From: Streptococcus hyointestinalis
GTDB lineage: Bacteria > Bacillota > Bacilli > Lactobacillales > Streptococcaceae
Reading direction: 5' to 3'
DNA: 64,000 bases
NCBI RefSeq assembly: GCF_900459405.1
Contig: NZ_UHFN01000007.1
Location: 1,054,001-1,118,000, forward strand
Position numbers and translations under genes: made by a program. Positions 25,775-34,731 of this stretch are shown piece after piece (position 1 is the first letter of the stretch; every line of letters begins with the position of its first letter). The notes under the pieces were generated by a model, which was not told the origin of the DNA, ran no database searches, and saw only the letters and a program-made list of their open reading frames with translations.

Positions 25775-25987
25775 ACGCACTCTTTGTCTTGTATCCTTAC
25801 ACGAGATAAAACGTCTGGGCGTTATCATTCTCATTACCAATTAAACAAAGAGCTGTGGTTAGAGCCTCCTAGAAATCGTCAAAGCGATTGGTGTAAGATA
25901 CTAATCCACAGCGCTGAACTAAGTATAAAACAAATCTAAAAAATAATTAAAGAAAGGGTTTATACTAGCGGGAGCTACCCGCTAATA
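25775..25987 (-). ncRNA. Candidate bridge RNA of IS110 type b, copy B
   Basis: Same leader as copy A, with TTACACC at 25896-25890 and TAGGAGG at 25871-25865 (minus strand). The target here, element orientation, is AAACACCTCCTATG, which matches ACACC and complements TAGGAGG fully. Confidence 0.6.
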
Positions 25988-26006
25988 TAAATATAAGGTG
26001 TTTCCT

Positions 26007-26135
26007 ATGAAAGAAGACTTGATACAATACAATTTACAATTATCTATGTTGAGATTCCTTTATTCAAAGAATATGCTGACAAAAAAGGAATTTGAAAAAA
26101 TAAAAATGAAATTGCGCATTAGGTACACAAAATAG
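26007..26135 (+). CDS. SHOCT-like small protein paired with serine recombinase
   Basis: 42 aa, MKEDLIQYNLQLSMLRFLYS and then KNMLTKKEFEKIKMKL. The (I/L)-LTKKEFEKIK end is the SHOCT-type motif seen in tiny genes that precede large serine recombinases of integrative elements. The IS110 in its ribosome site leaves AAGGTG eight bases upstream, so some translation may remain. Confidence 0.7.
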   Translation: MKEDLIQYNLQLSMLRFLYSKNMLTKKEFEKIKMKLRIRYTK

Positions 26136-26193
26136 CGGACTTTTTTGATTGAACGCGGTAACATATGATTCATCAAGAAAAGGAGTTGCTGAT

Positions 26194-27999
26194 ATGAAAG
26201 ATAATAATGTAGAAATTATTAAAGCAGATTCCATAGTTCGAAGACGTGGAATGGGTGTAGAAAAGCAATATAAAAAAGTTGCTGCTTATTGCCGTGTAAG
26301 TACAGATAACGAAGACCAGAAAAATAGCTATGATTCCCAAGTGAGACACTATAGAGACTATATTTCGCAACGACCAGATTGGCAATTAGTTGATATTTAC
26401 GCTGATGAGGGTATTTCGGGAACGCAAGCCGATAAAAGACAAGATTTTCAACGATTGATTAATGATTGTAAAAATGGAGAGATTGATTATATTGTTACTA
26501 AAGCCATTGCACGATTTGCAAGGAATACTTTAGATACTTTGAAATATGTTAGAATGCTAAAGGACATGCAGGTTGGTGTGTATTTTGAAGAAGAAAATAT
26601 TGATACATTAACTATGGATGGGGAGCTACTTTTAACAATCTTAAGTTCAGTTGCACAGCAGGAAGTAGAGAACACATCAGCCCATGTCAAAAAAGGATTG
26701 AAAATGAAAATGCAGCGAGGAGAATTAGTTGGCTTTCAAGGTTGTCTTGGATATGACTATGATGTTGAAACAAAGTCATTGTCTATTAATGAAGGAGAAG
26801 CAAAGATCGTTCGATATATTTTTAAGAGATATTTAGAAGGAATAGGAGGAAAGGTAATTGCTAGAGAATTAGAAGAACTAGGTTATAAATCACCAAGGGG
26901 CTTGGACCATTGGAATGATACAACTGTATTAGGTATTATAAAGAATGAGAAATACAAAGGTGATGTTTTAATGGGAAAAACTTTTACTGTTGATCCTATA
27001 AGTAAGCGTCGGTTGAGTAATTTGGGAGAAGAAGATAAATACTATATCAAAGATGACCATGCACCGATTATCTCTCCAGAAGATTTTGACAAAGCGCAAG
27101 AAATTCGACTAAGGCGTGCTGGCAATAAAAAGACTGTTGCTAATGTCAATGGTAAGAGAGAGCGCTATTCTAAAATGTATGCTTTCAGTAGTATGCTTGA
27201 ATGTGGTTTCTGTGGATCGGTCCTTTCACGAAGGAGCTGGCATTCTCGTTCAGATTATAGAAAAGTTGTGTGGCACTGTGTTACTTCTATCAAAAAAGGG
27301 AAAAAGTATTGCAAACACAGCAAGGGTTTAGAAGAGTTTGCTATTGAAGGTGCCTTCATGGAAGCATACAGACAGCTTTATTATTCAAATGAATCGGCAA
27401 TACCTAATCTTTTAGAAGTTATTGAAGAAGAATTGAGCGATAACAGTCTAAATAAAGAATTAAAGAAGATAACTAAAAAACTTCGTAACTTATTGAAAAA
27501 AGAAGAAAATCTTGTTAATCTAAAGTTGAATAATCAGATTAGTGAGACTCTTTATAATGAGAAGTACAATGAAATCTTATCTGAAAGGGAAATGTTATCT
27601 GAAGAAAAAATAAATGTTGAGACGACTTTAAAATCAGATGTAACTGTAAAAAATAGGTTAGTAGAATTTCAAAAATTATTGACTTCAAACAAACTACTGA
27701 CTGAGTTTGATCGAACATTTTTTGAAAGTGTTGTTGAAAAAATTATTGTCGGAGGGATAAATAGCGAAGGTGAAATTGACCCAGCAATGCTGACTATTAT
27801 ATTTAAAACAGGAGATAAGCAATACAAGAACGGAAAACAATTCAAAAGAAGACGTAAAAACGCTAAACAAAAATTGGATAAATTGTGTTCTCAGAACCGT
27901 GATGAGTACGAAAAAATGTGTCTACAAGAAACAGTCGACACACGTGGAGTGTGTTGCTCTGCTGGTAAAAGCCTAGAAATCTTTGAACGAAAGGGATAA
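26194..27999 (+). CDS. Large serine recombinase
   Basis: 601 aa from ATG 26194 (AAAAGGAG upstream). Catalytic resolvase domain with AAYCRVSTDNEDQKNSYDSQ (Ser36), Recombinase domain (about 175-290; GFQGCLGYDYD, GLDHWNDTTVLGIIKNEKYKG), zinc ribbon (MLECGFCGSVLSRR...HCVTSIKKGKKYC) and a coiled coil (about 410-490). It would integrate or excise a mobile element; the attachment sites are not identified. It may have delivered the island that follows. Confidence 0.9.
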   Translation: MKDNNVEIIKADSIVRRRGMGVEKQYKKVAAYCRVSTDNEDQKNSYDSQVRHYRDYISQRPDWQLVDIYADEGISGTQADKRQDFQRLINDCKNGEIDYIVTKAIARFARNTLDTLKYVRMLKDMQVGVYFEEENIDTLTMDGELLLTILSSVAQQEVENTSAHVKKGLKMKMQRGELVGFQGCLGYDYDVETKSLSINEGEAKIVRYIFKRYLEGIGGKVIARELEELGYKSPRGLDHWNDTTVLGIIKNEKYKGDVLMGKTFTVDPISKRRLSNLGEEDKYYIKDDHAPIISPEDFDKAQEIRLRRAGNKKTVANVNGKRERYSKMYAFSSMLECGFCGSVLSRRSWHSRSDYRKVVWHCVTSIKKGKKYCKHSKGLEEFAIEGAFMEAYRQLYYSNESAIPNLLEVIEEELSDNSLNKELKKITKKLRNLLKKEENLVNLKLNNQISETLYNEKYNEILSEREMLSEEKINVETTLKSDVTVKNRLVEFQKLLTSNKLLTEFDRTFFESVVEKIIVGGINSEGEIDPAMLTIIFKTGDKQYKNGKQFKRRRKNAKQKLDKLCSQNRDEYEKMCLQETVDTRGVCCSAGKSLEIFERKG

Positions 28000-28164
28000 T
28001 GAAAACCCTTAATTGCAAGGCTTTTTCTTATGTGGTGGGGAAGTATCAGAGTGGGAAATTTTTAGAAGGAGTAGAAGTGATAGCTAGAAATTATCAAAAT
28101 CTATTTCCATTTACCCATTTTTCAAAATCGCCTAAATGGTTGCTTCTGTAAATAGTGATAACAA
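28000..28164 (+). other. Gap without genes
   Basis: AT-rich, no convincing reading frame. GTGGTGGGGAAGTATCAGAG at 28033 could be part of a recombination site, but no partner copy was found. Confidence 0.4.
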
Positions 28165-28194
28165 TTGAATACAAACTGTTAAAGGTGTTATAAT
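28165..28194 (+). promoter_or_regulatory. Promoter of the WYL regulator
   Basis: TTGAAT (28165-28170), 18 bases, TATAAT (28189-28194). The -10 covers the ATG at 28193, which argues for the downstream start at 28217. Confidence 0.65.
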
Positions 28195-28216
28195 GTTTTT
28201 AAGAATTGAGGTAAAT

Positions 28217-29167
28217 ATGAACGATCAAGAACGCTTACTAACGATTTTTCTGCATTTGCAATCAGGTGCCCATCTTGCAAAAGCACAGTTAGCAGATGAG
28301 TTTGGAGTTAGTGAAAAAACAATACAGAGAGATTTTTCTCTATTAGGTCATTACTTGGAATCTCAGCCTATAGTTGCAGCGGAGCTTGCCTATGATGCAA
28401 AATACCATACACGTTATCTAAAAGGTAAATCCTTATTCAATAAAAAGGATATTTTGGTCATATCAAAGATTTTATTAGAAAACCGTTCTTTGAACAAAGA
28501 GGAAAATAAGTCTCTAATCGATAGTTTGTTAGCTTTAATTTCTAAAGAGGAACAAAAAGAGGTTTCTCAAATTATTGCGAGCGAACTACTAAATTATGCG
28601 CCATTGTCAGATACTCAAAATCGAATTGATAAAATCTGGGAATGGTCAGAAATGATTCGAAAAGAGCAAGTTCTAGATATTCGATATCAATCGCCATATA
28701 ATACTGAAAAACAACATACGATTCTGCCCGCCTCCCTTTATTATGATGCACATTATTTTTATGTTGTGGCATTTAACTTAACGTTTGAGTCGTATATGAC
28801 CCTAAAATTGGATAGAATAATAGATTGGAAAGTATCAAAAGAAAAGAAACCACAGATTTCTTACGGGAAGAAATTTCGTGATGGAGAAGTACGGAATAAA
28901 CGCGTTGATCCATTTATGGGACGAGAGTTGACGATTAGAGTTCAATTTGCCTATGACCCAACCATTGTAACGGATCAATTTCCAACTGCTAGGATTATTG
29001 AACATACCCCTGACGGAGCTGTGATTGAATTTATCAGTCAAGACACACCAGGATTGAAACGATGGTTGCTGAGTCAAGCAGATGCTTTGACAGCGCTTTC
29101 TCCTGCAACGTTAGTAGATGATATGAAGAATTTTCTGATAAGAATGCAGCAAAATTATGACAAATAG
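28217..29167 (+). CDS. WYL-domain transcriptional regulator (YafY-like)
   Basis: 316 aa from ATG 28217 (TTGAGG upstream). N-terminal DeoR-type helix-turn-helix (AHLAKAQLADEFGVSEKTIQRDF), a middle helical part, then a WYL domain (about 140-230: LDIRYQSPY, HTILPASLYYDAHYFYVVAF, YMTLKLDRI) and a WCX-like C-terminus. WYL proteins often control defence or mobile-element genes in response to a nucleic-acid-type ligand. Likely acts on the palindrome at 29175-29191. Confidence 0.88.
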   Translation: MNDQERLLTIFLHLQSGAHLAKAQLADEFGVSEKTIQRDFSLLGHYLESQPIVAAELAYDAKYHTRYLKGKSLFNKKDILVISKILLENRSLNKEENKSLIDSLLALISKEEQKEVSQIIASELLNYAPLSDTQNRIDKIWEWSEMIRKEQVLDIRYQSPYNTEKQHTILPASLYYDAHYFYVVAFNLTFESYMTLKLDRIIDWKVSKEKKPQISYGKKFRDGEVRNKRVDPFMGRELTIRVQFAYDPTIVTDQFPTARIIEHTPDGAVIEFISQDTPGLKRWLLSQADALTALSPATLVDDMKNFLIRMQQNYDK

Positions 29168-29174
29168 ATCTGGT

Positions 29175-29207
29175 TGGACAAATATTGTCCATGGAGTCTT
29201 TTATAAT
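29175..29207 (+). promoter_or_regulatory. Palindromic operator and -10 before the DnaA-like gene
   Basis: TGGACAAATATTGTCCA (29175-29191; 7-bp arms) lies 10 bases before TATAAT (29202-29207), between the WYL gene and the DnaA-like gene. It covers the -35 region, fitting a repressor site. Confidence 0.55.
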
Positions 29208-29239
29208 AAACCTATCAAGTTATAAGTGAGGTACAAAAG

Positions 29240-29701
29240 ATGAAACCAGTCAATAAAAATCAAACATTTGAGAATTTTTCGGTCAATGATGGAAATGCTT
29301 GGGCTTTAGCTGCATTAAAGACAGTTATTAAGGATAAGAGTTACTACAATCCGGTTTATATATACGGTAAAGAAGGAGTTGGGAAGTCGCACTTGCTAAA
29401 TGCTACCATTAACGCAATTGTTGAACGAAATAAGGTAGTATTTCTATCAGCAAAAGAACTGTCAGATGAAATTATAGAAAATGTTATGTTGGCAGATGAT
29501 GACTATGTTCTCATCGATGACTTACAATTACTGCCTAAAGATAAAGCTCTGGAAGAAAAAATCGCAATGCTGATTGAAGCAAACAAGAAACAGTTGATTA
29601 TTTCTTCGACTGTTGCCCCAAATAGCATGGAAGTTTCTAGTAAATTACAGGAACGATTACAATGGGGATTAACAACAAATATGACATCCCAGAATCAATG
29701 A
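29240..29701 (+). CDS. Miniature DnaA-like AAA+ ATPase
   Basis: 153 aa; AAGTGAGGT precedes the ATG. It aligns with the start of DnaA domain III: QTFENFSVNDGNAWALAA, YNPVYIYGKEGVGKSHLL (Walker A), DDDYVLIDDLQLL (Walker B), IISSTVAPNSMEVSSKLQER (sensor 1 and box VII-like Arg) and LQWGLTTNM. The lid, sensor 2 and DNA-binding domain IV are absent and there is no domain I. It could regulate replication or serve as an ATPase for an island function. Unlike the housekeeping gene in size; a truncation cannot be excluded. Confidence 0.82.
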   Translation: MKPVNKNQTFENFSVNDGNAWALAALKTVIKDKSYYNPVYIYGKEGVGKSHLLNATINAIVERNKVVFLSAKELSDEIIENVMLADDDYVLIDDLQLLPKDKALEEKIAMLIEANKKQLIISSTVAPNSMEVSSKLQERLQWGLTTNMTSQNQ

Positions 29702-29734
29702 TTAGTAAACTTAGATAGGAAGGAGAAACCTAAC

Positions 29735-29857
29735 ATGCAAGAATGGATTGTTGTCGATCAGTTCGGGAATGTGATTGCACAAGGTTTTTATGATAAACAA
29801 TCAGCAGAGTTTTATGCGAAAACTATTCCAAACGCTAGTGTTGAAAAGAAAAGCTAG
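29735..29857 (+). CDS. Small hypothetical protein
   Basis: 40 aa, MQEWIVVDQFGNVIAQGFYD then KQSAEFYAKTIPNASVEKKS; AGGAAGGAG precedes the ATG, 33 bases after the DnaA-like gene. Predicted single beta-alpha fold, soluble. Function unknown; probably co-transcribed with the DnaA-like gene. Confidence 0.6.
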   Translation: MQEWIVVDQFGNVIAQGFYDKQSAEFYAKTIPNASVEKKS

Positions 29858-30016
29858 TAAGATTACAACTATACAATTGACATACCTTACTTAGTGTTCG
29901 TTTTCGGATGTCATGTTCATATTATTTTTGTGTTCTCTGATTACTAATTGCGGACTTTTGAAAGGTTTGTATGTGCTATAATGAAGGAGTTAGATTTTAA
30001 TAAGGAGGGATGTATT

Positions 30017-31329
30017 TTGACGTTAATTCAAGACGAATTAAAAATCATCAGCGTAAATGAGTTAATGAATATCAATTTAAAGATTCCAGATTATCAACGT
30101 CCATATCGTTGGTCATCTAGTTCAACCAATACCCTTTTTGCAGATACCTATGGAGCTTATAAGTTAGGAATTGATGAGTATAGATTAGGTTCGGTCATTT
30201 TGCATAGGGTGAATTATAACAACCAACATTACGATTATAATCTAGTTGATGGACAGCAACGGACTACAACCTTATCCATTTTACTCTATGTGCTTGGTGA
30301 AAAAGCCAAAAACTTCTGAGTGAAAATTATAAACCTTCATCTCGTGATGCAATTTACAATAATTATAAATTGCTCCAAAAGAGAGTGAATGAACTTACCA
30401 AGGAAGAACAAAGAAAGTACAAATAGTTTCTTGAAAAAAATTGTACTGTTGTAAAGATTGTGACAGACAGTGAGCAGGATGCCTTTCAATTCTTTGATTC
30501 ACAAAATTCACGTGGAAAAGCACTCAAGCCTCATGATTTATTGAAATCGTACCACTTGAGAGAAATGGTTCGAGATCCTGAGCAGTTAAAAATCAGATTG
30601 ATTTCTGATTGGGAAGATATGGATCAAAATGCTCTTAAGGATTTGTTTAGAAATTATTTGTATCCAGTCATTCGTTGGGTTAAAAACAGGGATGGGTTAC
30701 ATTATTCATCGGATAAAATCCAATATTTTAAGGGAATAAAGCAATCTAATACCTTTAACTATTCAATTTATCATAAGGCTAGTAATATTTTTATTGAACA
30801 ATTCAATACGAGTGGTTCAAGCGAATTGCTCAGTTCTGGGGAATTAAACCAATTTCAGCTGACACAACCAATTATTGCCGGGAAACGCTTTTTTGCTTGG
30901 ACCTTGCATTATTCAGTTTTGTTGGAACAAGTCAAAAGCAAGATTGATGATTTCCATACCAAAAAAGAGGTGCCAGGAAAGCGAACTGGTGATATTTACA
31001 TAAAACAACTTTATGAAGCTACATTACTTTTTTATGCTGATAGGTTTGGTTTTGAAACAATCGATGAATCGGTCATGCATCAGCTATACACTTGGTGTTA
31101 TTCATTAAGATTACGAATGAAGGCTATTTATCCACAAACTATAAATAAGTATGCAATTGGTCAACATGATCGGATCAATCTGGGTAAAGATTTGTTTTCA
31201 ATAATGAGTGAAATGAATGACCCGCAAGAATTGAAATCCATATTCTTAGAAAGTGTAGAAGAGAGCGACCTTCAAAGCAGTAGCTACAAAGCAATTTACG
31301 AATTAATGAAACAATGGAATGGGTGGTAA
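30017..31329 (+). pseudogene. DUF262 (GmrS/ParB-like NTPase) protein, broken by a frameshift and a stop
   Basis: A TTG at 30017 follows GGAGGG at good distance. The first frame has the DUF262 signatures IPDYQRPYRWS and LVDGQQRTTTLS, then stops at 30319. The protein continues in another frame from about 30310 (LLSENYKPSSRDAIYNNYK), meets an in-frame TAG at 30424 and resumes with FFDSQNSRGKALKPHDLLKSYH to 31329. Two independent lesions make it nonfunctional as read. DUF262 proteins act in nucleotide-dependent anti-phage restriction; it is the upstream partner of the intact gene at 31332. Confidence 0.82.
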
Positions 31330-31331
31330 TT

Positions 31332-33119
31332 ATGGACAATCATTTAATAATGATTCCAGTTTCAAGAATATTTTCTAATGTTCATTATGAGGTTCCAATT
31401 TATCAACGAAATTACGCATGGGGATCTGACCAAATTGAACAGTTAATCGAAGATATTATAAGCACCAAAGATGATTATTTTTTGGGCAATCTAATCGTTA
31501 ATCAAAAGGATAATAATGTTTATGAAGTTATTGATGGACAACAGCGCTTGACAACATTATTTTTACTGGAAAGATATTTGGGTATTGCGTTTGCTAATGA
31601 TGCATTACGTTTTGAAGCTAGAGATAAGGCGAATAGAACACTTGCAACATTACCCGATACAAAGCAATTAACTGATGAGTTGCAGTCATCAGAAATTAAA
31701 GAGGGATATAAAATTATTGATGATTATTTTGAGAAGACAGGTTTGAGCTCAGAAAAAGAAAAGATCATCAAACGTTTGGATAAGGTGAATCTTATCCGAG
31801 TTCAAGTACCTGCAAAAATCGACTTGAACCATTATTTTGAAATTATGAATACGCGTGGCGAGCAACTCGAATTGCATGAAATTGCTAAAGCAAACATTTT
31901 ATCAAAAGTTTCATCACCAGAAGCTAAGAAAATCGCAAGTGATATCTGGGAATATTGCTCCAATATGGACTCTTATATTCAAATGAATTATCCTAAAAAG
32001 CAACGGGATATGATTTTTAGCAATGATTGGAGTAGCTTGTCCGAGCAAATAGTTGACTTTGATTCATTAATCGGTTGCTATCAAAATGAAGCAGTAATGG
32101 AAGAAAGATTCACTCTTGAAGAAATACTTCAAGGTAAGAGAGTGATGAGTAGTGAATCAACATCAAGTGATGAGCTAGAGAATGAACGTTTTGAGTCGAT
32201 TATTTCTTTCCCAAACTTCTTGTTGCAAGTCAATGAAGCAATTACGAGATCAAGTGCGGATGATGATTCAAGTTTGGATGATAAGAATTTTTTAATTAAT
32301 CTTCGGAACAATTGGGCAGATGAACGGTCGGCTAAGCACTTTCTATTCATGATGTTAAAAGCACGCGTATTGTTCGACAAATTTGTGTTAAAGCGTGAAT
32401 TTGCACGTGATTACAAAGAAACAGGAAAGTGGTCGTTACAAAGGCTCGAAAAATATCGTGATGCTAGAACAGATAAACCAAAATATATCGGAACTTTTGG
32501 TGGAGATGAAGATAATAAAAATAGACAGATTCGAACCTTACAATCTGCCTTACGTATAACATACACTTCTCCAAAAACAATGCACTGGATTTCATTGGTC
32601 TTATCGTGTTATTTTAATGATGAAAATGCAGATGTATTAGAGATTCTTGAAAATTATGCTCAATCAAAAGTTGATGCAACTAGATTTGAAACAGCTTCTG
32701 GATTTGGATTTGAACGGATCGTATTTAGTTATTTAGATTATTTGCTTTACCGAGATGGCTACTCATTCAATGGTCATGAAATAATACATCCACTATCGAA
32801 TGACTGGCAATTTCAGTTTAGAAGTTCAATTGAACATTTCTACCCTCAACATCCAACTGAATTGTCCCCTTGGGCTGATGCAGATCTGAATTGCTTTGGA
32901 AATTTGGCTTTAATAACGGTCTCAGGGAATTCAATTTTTAATAATGCATCGCCAGACGGAAAAGCAAGCACAAACCCAGGGATTATTGCGCAGAGTTTGA
33001 AGTTGAAAATCATGGCTGAAATGATGGGACAAAATAATAATGTTTGGGATGAAAAATTGGCGCACATCCATCAGGACGAAATGTTTAATATTCTTAAATT
33101 TAGAGGGGAAATAGAGTAG
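31332..33119 (+). CDS. DUF262 and DUF1524 protein (GmrSD-type restriction factor)
   Basis: 595 aa from ATG 31332; an in-frame ATG at 31314 would overlap the gene before. N-terminal DUF262: VPIYQRNYAWGSDQIEQL, VIDGQQRLTTLFLLERY and MNTRGEQLELHEIAKANI. The C-terminal DUF1524 HNH-like nuclease region includes SSIEHFYPQHPTE and CFGNLALITVSGNSIFNNA. Such proteins couple NTP hydrolysis to cleavage of modified or foreign DNA. The pair of adjacent DUF262 genes suggests a two-gene defence module, now possibly crippled by the break in the first. Confidence 0.85.
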   Translation: MDNHLIMIPVSRIFSNVHYEVPIYQRNYAWGSDQIEQLIEDIISTKDDYFLGNLIVNQKDNNVYEVIDGQQRLTTLFLLERYLGIAFANDALRFEARDKANRTLATLPDTKQLTDELQSSEIKEGYKIIDDYFEKTGLSSEKEKIIKRLDKVNLIRVQVPAKIDLNHYFEIMNTRGEQLELHEIAKANILSKVSSPEAKKIASDIWEYCSNMDSYIQMNYPKKQRDMIFSNDWSSLSEQIVDFDSLIGCYQNEAVMEERFTLEEILQGKRVMSSESTSSDELENERFESIISFPNFLLQVNEAITRSSADDDSSLDDKNFLINLRNNWADERSAKHFLFMMLKARVLFDKFVLKREFARDYKETGKWSLQRLEKYRDARTDKPKYIGTFGGDEDNKNRQIRTLQSALRITYTSPKTMHWISLVLSCYFNDENADVLEILENYAQSKVDATRFETASGFGFERIVFSYLDYLLYRDGYSFNGHEIIHPLSNDWQFQFRSSIEHFYPQHPTELSPWADADLNCFGNLALITVSGNSIFNNASPDGKASTNPGIIAQSLKLKIMAEMMGQNNNVWDEKLAHIHQDEMFNILKFRGEIE

Positions 33120-33224
33120 GTAACTCTTAATCAAACAAGCTGTTTCAAAGGTCTATTGGTAGCTTAAACCCAAGAAATACGTTAGGGGTTTAGAAATAGC
33201 TAATGAATAAAGGAAGGCAGTCTT

Positions 33225-33749
33225 ATGAGTATTTGGGATGATTTAAAATTGGTTCATTTAGCCAGCCAAGCTTCGTTTAGTAGAGGATTGGGTTATTATC
33301 AAAGTAAATGTACCTTGAATAGTGAAGAAGTTGGAGAGGGGATTTATAAGGGGCAGGTTAGTGGCTCTCAGGATAAGATTTACGATGTTGTCATAGACAT
33401 CTATCATCCTAGAAAATCAATCTGTACCTGTCCATTTGCGACTGGAAGACGAGTAATTTGTAAACACATGGTTGCATTATATTTTTCCCATTTTCCAGAG
33501 CAAGCTGAAGCTGTAATTGCAGAATGGGAAGAGCAAGAACGTGAAAAAGAAAAACGTCACCAAGAATGGCAAGCTGAATATTCTGCTTTTCGACAGCAAA
33601 GGCTTGAGGAAGTTACGGCTTATGTTTGGAGCTTAAATAATGAACAAATCAGAGAAGAATTAATTAAATCTCTGATGAAAGAATTCGATAATAACTATCC
33701 AGATGATGATGAATATTTTTATGAAGATGAAGAGGATTACTATTTTTGA
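33225..33749 (+). CDS. SWIM zinc-finger protein
   Basis: 174 aa; AAAGGAAGG precedes the ATG. The SWIM motif CTCPFATGRRVICKH (CxCx9-10CxH) lies near residues 65-80, followed by a long basic/acidic coiled coil (EWEEQEREKEKRHQEWQAE) and a very acidic Tyr-rich tail. SWIM domains bind DNA or protein; they are found with SNF2 helicases and in defence loci. Role here unknown. Confidence 0.8.
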   Translation: MSIWDDLKLVHLASQASFSRGLGYYQSKCTLNSEEVGEGIYKGQVSGSQDKIYDVVIDIYHPRKSICTCPFATGRRVICKHMVALYFSHFPEQAEAVIAEWEEQEREKEKRHQEWQAEYSAFRQQRLEEVTAYVWSLNNEQIREELIKSLMKEFDNNYPDDDEYFYEDEEDYYF

Positions 33750-33789
33750 TGGAAAGTTATTATTTATATAAAAATTAGGTTTGTGAAAA

Positions 33790-33951
33790 GTATTAATATC
33801 GATTGATATAATTAAATATTTTAGAGTTTTATTTCAAAATGAATTGGTTAAGTATTTGATTGCTGGTGTTTTGACTACACTTGTTTACTTTATTGTTCGA
33901 ATATCATTATTTTATTTATTAGCTGTGTTGTTTCGAATGATTCCGAAATAG
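33790..33951 (+). pseudogene. Fragment of a GtrA-family membrane protein
   Basis: An open stretch without start codon reads LFQNELVKYLIAGVLTTLVY then FIVRISLFYLLAV before TAG. This resembles the first two helices of GtrA-type flippases. No ribosome site; the rest of the gene is absent. Confidence 0.45.
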
Positions 33952-34119
33952 TGGAACTTCGATATAATAAGGAATTTTAAATTTACAGGAGTGATAGTTA
34001 CACCAGATGAGGCGGTATTACTAAAAGAAGAGTATCAGATAGAACTTTAAGAAAAAGGCTGACAAAAAATAATGAACGCGGTAAAATGAAGTCAAGAAAT
34101 CATCAAAGGAGAATTGATT

Positions 34120-34383
34120 ATGACCCAGACAGTAGAAGAATTGAGATACCAACTAGAAGAATGGCTAGCACTAGGTTTTATAAGCCCTGAAGATAGAGCT
34201 AACTATCAAGCCTTAAAGGAACAGTATGAGGATGAAACCCTTGATTACAGCTTTTCAAAGCGAGAAATTATTGGTCAATTAGAAGTTATCATCACCACTC
34301 GTGAGAATGACTTTCCAGACTTAGATGAGGTCACCAAAGAAGAGTATCTTGACCTAGTTGCCCAACTGGGGAATATGTCATAA
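34120..34383 (+). CDS. Conserved small hypothetical protein of a plasmid/ICE module
   Basis: 87 aa from ATG 34120 (AAAGGAG upstream), MTQTVEELRYQLEEWLALGF..., acidic and helical. First gene of a replication-type block with the genes at 34526, 34696, 36389 and 36773. No function known. Confidence 0.65.
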   Translation: MTQTVEELRYQLEEWLALGFISPEDRANYQALKEQYEDETLDYSFSKREIIGQLEVIITTRENDFPDLDEVTKEEYLDLVAQLGNMS

Positions 34384-34525
34384 TAATGATAGGTGCTAAT
34401 ACGCTGTTAAATCAAAGATTTGAGCGTTCTACAACTTATCAGTAAAGGAGGACATATTTATTTTTATAGTTTCTAAGTAAGAACATTTCAAGGTGTTCTT
34501 ATTTTTTTATTCTCAAGGAGGAAGT

Positions 34526-34693
34526 ATGCAGAAAAAAGAACAATCATCACGTCAAGTTGTGATGTGCTATCTCATGAATACTATGGGTGTTGATTTAGAT
34601 AAGGCTAGACAATTAATCTCAGATTTAGAAGATTCTGGTCTGGTACGATTTGATAAAAAGGGCAGTATAAACGTATTACTTTTGGAGGGCTAG
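34526..34693 (+). CDS. Small hypothetical protein
   Basis: 55 aa from ATG 34526 (AAGGAGG upstream), MQKKEQSSRQVVMCYLMNTM..., ending VRFDKKGSINVLLLEG. Likely a small helical regulator; the repA start lies two bases after its stop, so the two are translationally linked. Confidence 0.6.
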   Translation: MQKKEQSSRQVVMCYLMNTMGVDLDKARQLISDLEDSGLVRFDKKGSINVLLLEG

Positions 34694-34731
34694 TCATGAA
34701 ACGCATAACAGCTAATAGACTTGTTCGGTAA

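Larger units (their letters stand above)
24439..25995 (-). mobile_element. IS110-family element type b, copy B (in a Shine-Dalgarno site)
   Basis: 1557 bp, flanked by AG dinucleotides (24437-24438 and 25996-25997). Removal restores ATAGGAGGTGTTTCCTATG, the ribosome site of the small gene at 26007. Same target core, AGGAGGT, as copy A. Confidence 0.9.
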
